DNA from: Pseudoalteromonas luteoviolacea
GTDB taxonomy: Bacteria; Pseudomonadota; Gammaproteobacteria; Enterobacterales; Alteromonadaceae
NCBI RefSeq assembly: GCF_018100925.1
Contig: NZ_JAGJEH010000016.1
Coordinates: 1-64,000, forward strand
Direction: 5' to 3'
Length of the DNA stretch: 64,000 nt
Part shown: piece by piece, positions 62,236 through 64,000 of the stretch
How the letters are laid out: each line of letters begins with the position of its first letter
Numbering within the stretch: position 1 is the first letter of the stretch
The notes under the pieces: generated by a model
What the model was told of the DNA's origin: nothing
What the model saw: the letters and a program-made list of their open reading frames with translations, nothing else
The model's database searches: none
Translations under genes and position numbers: made by a program

Positions 62236-62251
62236 GGGCACGTAAGTGCCC
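62236..62251 (+). promoter_or_regulatory. Hairpin between the two tube genes
   Basis: GGGCAC-GTAA-GTGCCC, perfect 6-bp GC-rich stem immediately upstream of the second tube gene's ribosome site. It could affect its translation. Confidence 0.45.
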
Positions 62252-62266
62252 GCTTAGGTGGCTAAT

Positions 62267-62728
62267 ATGTTTCAAGATCCTAGAACACCTATGGTTGGGT
62301 ATCGATTTTTGGTTGGTATCATGGCCGCCGGTGTGCCAAATCCCATTGATATTTTGTTTAAAGAAGTTAGCGGTCTTAAGATGAACCGCACTATTGAATA
62401 TACCAATAACCGAGTCAGTATCGCCAACCAAAAACAAGCCAAAACATTAACTCTAAAAAGAGGTGTGTTTCAAGGTGGTAGCCTTTTGATGTTGCAAAAC
62501 CTAGTTTTTGGCGATGCATGGAACACTTACTTAGTTAAAAACCACATTTTGATCACCACCTTAGATGATAACTACTTACCATCGCAAGCATGGCTTGTAC
62601 AAAACGCATTTTTAGAAAGCTGGGAGTGGGAGGGGATTGATGCGAGCCGAAATGATGTACTTATTGAGTCTCTCAGTTTTAGTTATCGTGATTTGGTGGC
62701 AGTGCCTATTCCTGGCTTGCCAGTGTAA
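62267..62728 (+). CDS. eCIS second tube protein (Afp5-like)
   Basis: 153 residues from ATG 62267, with AGGTGG 6 bp upstream (a GTG 9 bp earlier is less likely). It shares the tube-family pattern: 'VGYRFLVGIMAAGVPNPIDILFKEVSGL', 'KTLTLKRGVFQGGSLLML', 'SWEWEGIDASRNDVLIESLSFSYRDL'. In Afp/PVC systems Afp5 forms the tube-initiator ring at the baseplate. The order Afp1-like then Afp5-like then DUF5908-like is conserved in eCIS. Confidence 0.9.
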   Translation: MFQDPRTPMVGYRFLVGIMAAGVPNPIDILFKEVSGLKMNRTIEYTNNRVSIANQKQAKTLTLKRGVFQGGSLLMLQNLVFGDAWNTYLVKNHILITTLDDNYLPSQAWLVQNAFLESWEWEGIDASRNDVLIESLSFSYRDLVAVPIPGLPV

Positions 62729-62740
62729 GGAGCCTCAAAG

Positions 62741-62986
62741 ATGGAAATTAAGTGTAATCAAGTGCGGGTTAGGGCACGGATCCGTGCTGATCGCCCCGCC
62801 CAACCTGCAGAGCCAAGTTCAGGCGGTATGTCCAATGATGCACAAAAGCAGGCGCCCCAAGCTGAGCACTTTAGCAATACAGTGAACCGGGTTGAACTGC
62901 AAGACTTATTGTGCCAGTTAGAGTCAGACATAAAACGACATATTGAATTTAGATTTGCGCGGCAAGGAAAAGAAAAAAGGCCCTGA
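62741..62986 (+). CDS. Small eCIS baseplate-region protein (DUF5908/Afp6-like)
   Basis: 81 residues, AAGGAG 8 bp upstream. N-terminal MEIKCNQVRVRARI is a beta strand as in DUF5908 proteins. A Pro/Gln-rich linker follows, then a helix (NRVELQDLLCQLESDIKRHIEFRF) with alternating charges. DUF5908-type small proteins sit between the tube and LysM genes in eCIS clusters. A longer frame at 62637-62885 is a shadow. Confidence 0.75.
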   Translation: MEIKCNQVRVRARIRADRPAQPAEPSSGGMSNDAQKQAPQAEHFSNTVNRVELQDLLCQLESDIKRHIEFRFARQGKEKRP

Positions 62987-62988
62987 TT

Positions 62989-63726
62989 ATGAACAAAGCG
63001 GACGGTATCAATGCAAGTGGTTTACCCCTTTGCAAAGTGACATTTTATAAAAAAATCGAGCGAGGAAATGGCAATAAATTGGGAGAATTAACCTTACCTT
63101 ATGATCCCAAGTCACTCAATGTGACTCATCAAAATTACCTAATAGAATCAAAAGCGATTGGTTCTGAAAGTGGCTCAGCTCGCTATCAAAAATCTCCTAC
63201 GTCAATTTTAACGATTAAGTTTTTGCTAGATGACACGATTATCGAAACGCCTGCGCAACTAGCAATGGGCATAAGTGGAGAGACCACAACTGAAGACAGT
63301 ATTCAGCAAATGCTGCAGTATGGTCTTGCTGTTCAAGGAGAGACACACTTACCTGCGTTTGTCACTATTATGCCGTTGAACATGGTTCTTAATCATGGCG
63401 CAGATGGCGGCTTTCACGGCATGTTCAATGATATTAACGTGATCAGTGAACTGGTTAATGCCAAAGGCAACCGAGTTAAAGCCCAAGTGGAGTGTAACAT
63501 CTCAGAGTGTTTATCTAACAAAGAAATTAAGCTCAGAACAGGTAAAAGCTCGCCAGATCTTACCCACGAGTTGCAGTTTAAAGATGGCGACAGCTTAGTA
63601 TCAGAAGTGACATCCATTTACGGTAAAGCAAACTATGTACATCAAGTTGCCAGTGTAAATAGACTGCCTTCGATTCGTACCGCGTCGGTCGGAGAATACG
63701 TTATATATCCACCATTGGAGCGCTAA
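62989..63726 (+). CDS. eCIS tube-baseplate adaptor with LysM-like end (Afp7-like)
   Basis: 245 residues. 'PLCKVTFYKKIERGNGNKLGELTLPYDPKSLNVTHQNYL' and 'ILTIKFLLDDTI' match the CIS_tube/baseplate-hub adaptor family (Afp7/Pvc7, related to phage gp53). The C-terminal part 'FKDGDSLVSEVTSIYGKANYVHQVASVNRLPSIRTASVGEYVIYPP' resembles a LysM domain that would help the particle bind inside the hub. It begins 2 bp after the preceding stop and 1 bp before the spike gene. Confidence 0.85.
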   Translation: MNKADGINASGLPLCKVTFYKKIERGNGNKLGELTLPYDPKSLNVTHQNYLIESKAIGSESGSARYQKSPTSILTIKFLLDDTIIETPAQLAMGISGETTTEDSIQQMLQYGLAVQGETHLPAFVTIMPLNMVLNHGADGGFHGMFNDINVISELVNAKGNRVKAQVECNISECLSNKEIKLRTGKSSPDLTHELQFKDGDSLVSEVTSIYGKANYVHQVASVNRLPSIRTASVGEYVIYPPLER

Positions 63727-63727
63727 C

Positions 63728-64000
63728 ATGGATATTCGATATACGATCTTAGTGGATGGCAGCGAGAAGAAGTTAGAGGTCGGTGTGCGAGAGATTAGCA
63801 CCCACCGTGGGCTTAATCAGGTTTCTGAGTTGTCGATTGTATTTGAAGATGGAGATATGGCCGAAGAGACCTATACACTGGATCTCAATAAAGACTTTCA
63901 GCCTGGTAAGGCTATTGAGGTGAAAGCCGGATTTGGTGAAGACCCACAAATTACGTTATTTGTTGGTGTGATAACTGGTGGAAGGATTGGTTATTGCTGT
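63728..64000 (+). CDS. eCIS spike/hub protein (VgrG-like, Afp8-like), partial
   Basis: The first 91 codons are in the window and the frame is open to the edge. 'YTILVDGSEKKLEVGVREISTHRGLNQVSELSIVFEDGDM' and 'FQPGKAIEVKAGFGEDPQITLFVGVITG' are typical of the N-terminal gp27-like domain of VgrG/phage late-control D hub proteins. It forms the baseplate hub and central spike. The remaining eCIS genes (gp25-like, tape measure and others) should follow to the right. Confidence 0.87.
   Translation, partial: MDIRYTILVDGSEKKLEVGVREISTHRGLNQVSELSIVFEDGDMAEETYTLDLNKDFQPGKAIEVKAGFGEDPQITLFVGVITGGRIGYCC

Noticed and set aside
62637..62885. 82-codon + strand frame overlapping the DUF5908-like gene
   Set aside because: Cys/Trp-rich nonsense peptide overlapping two well supported genes in another frame.
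1..64000. tRNA, rRNA, CRISPR array, integrase or intact insertion sequence
   Set aside because: None was recognised on reading both strands; the island borders therefore cannot be assigned to a known mobile element.

Overview
The window looks like a chromosomal accessory region of a marine gammaproteobacterium, most consistent with Pseudoalteromonas. The pointers are an AT-rich background, a single-sheath extracellular contractile injection system (eCIS) of the MAC/Afp/PVC kind, a TonB receptor, many secreted envelope proteins and an RpfF-like crotonase. This assignment is inference; no rRNA or other marker gene is present. No tRNA, CRISPR array or intact transposase was seen.

Layout. 1-6.1 kb: a 153-bp tandem intergenic repeat, a membrane protein, a TPR/degenerate-GGDEF sensor, an uncharacterised cytoplasmic protein and a condensation-domain-like acyltransferase. 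6.4-18.8 kb: an ECF sigma factor, then a + strand operon with a NusG/RfaH paralogue, a GH24-like lysozyme with substituted catalytic residues, an eCIS AAA+ ATPase, an Afp16-like (DUF4255) terminator, fibre and collar proteins and a TPR-GNAT protein. 19-25.6 kb: TonB receptor, periplasmic solute-binding-like protein and a 936-aa protein without a signal peptide that is a candidate eCIS cargo. 26-48.7 kb: a polymorphic-toxin island with two near-identical pairs of filamentous-haemagglutinin-like genes (863 aa followed by 1239 or 1439 aa). The pairs end in different C-terminal toxins, one deaminase-like. Around them are immunity genes, orphan or decayed modules and an oppositely oriented phospholipase A2-like gene. 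48.9-54.3 kb: lipoprotein, secreted protein, FecR-domain protein, crotonase, SGNH hydrolase and a double-glycine-leader peptide gene. 54.6-59.5 kb: a five-gene envelope operon. 59.9-64 kb: the eCIS structural operon (sheath, two tube proteins, DUF5908-like, LysM/baseplate-like, start of the VgrG-like spike), which runs off the right edge.

How it may work together. The motif TTTTCACA-N15-CGTC occurs with identical spacing upstream of the ECF sigma gene (6352), the NusG-paralogue operon (7213) and the sheath operon (59662). A weaker copy with CGTT lies upstream of the envelope operon (54447). Both eCIS leaders also carry GATGTGGCGGAGC, which resembles the RfaH ops element. In the sheath leader it sits just before a long terminator-like hairpin. 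My model is a self-activating ECF sigma that switches on both halves of an eCIS separated by about 41 kb, with a dedicated NusG paralogue that loads at ops-like sites and reads through the leader terminator and the long structural operon. The motifs are seen directly; the circuit is inferred.
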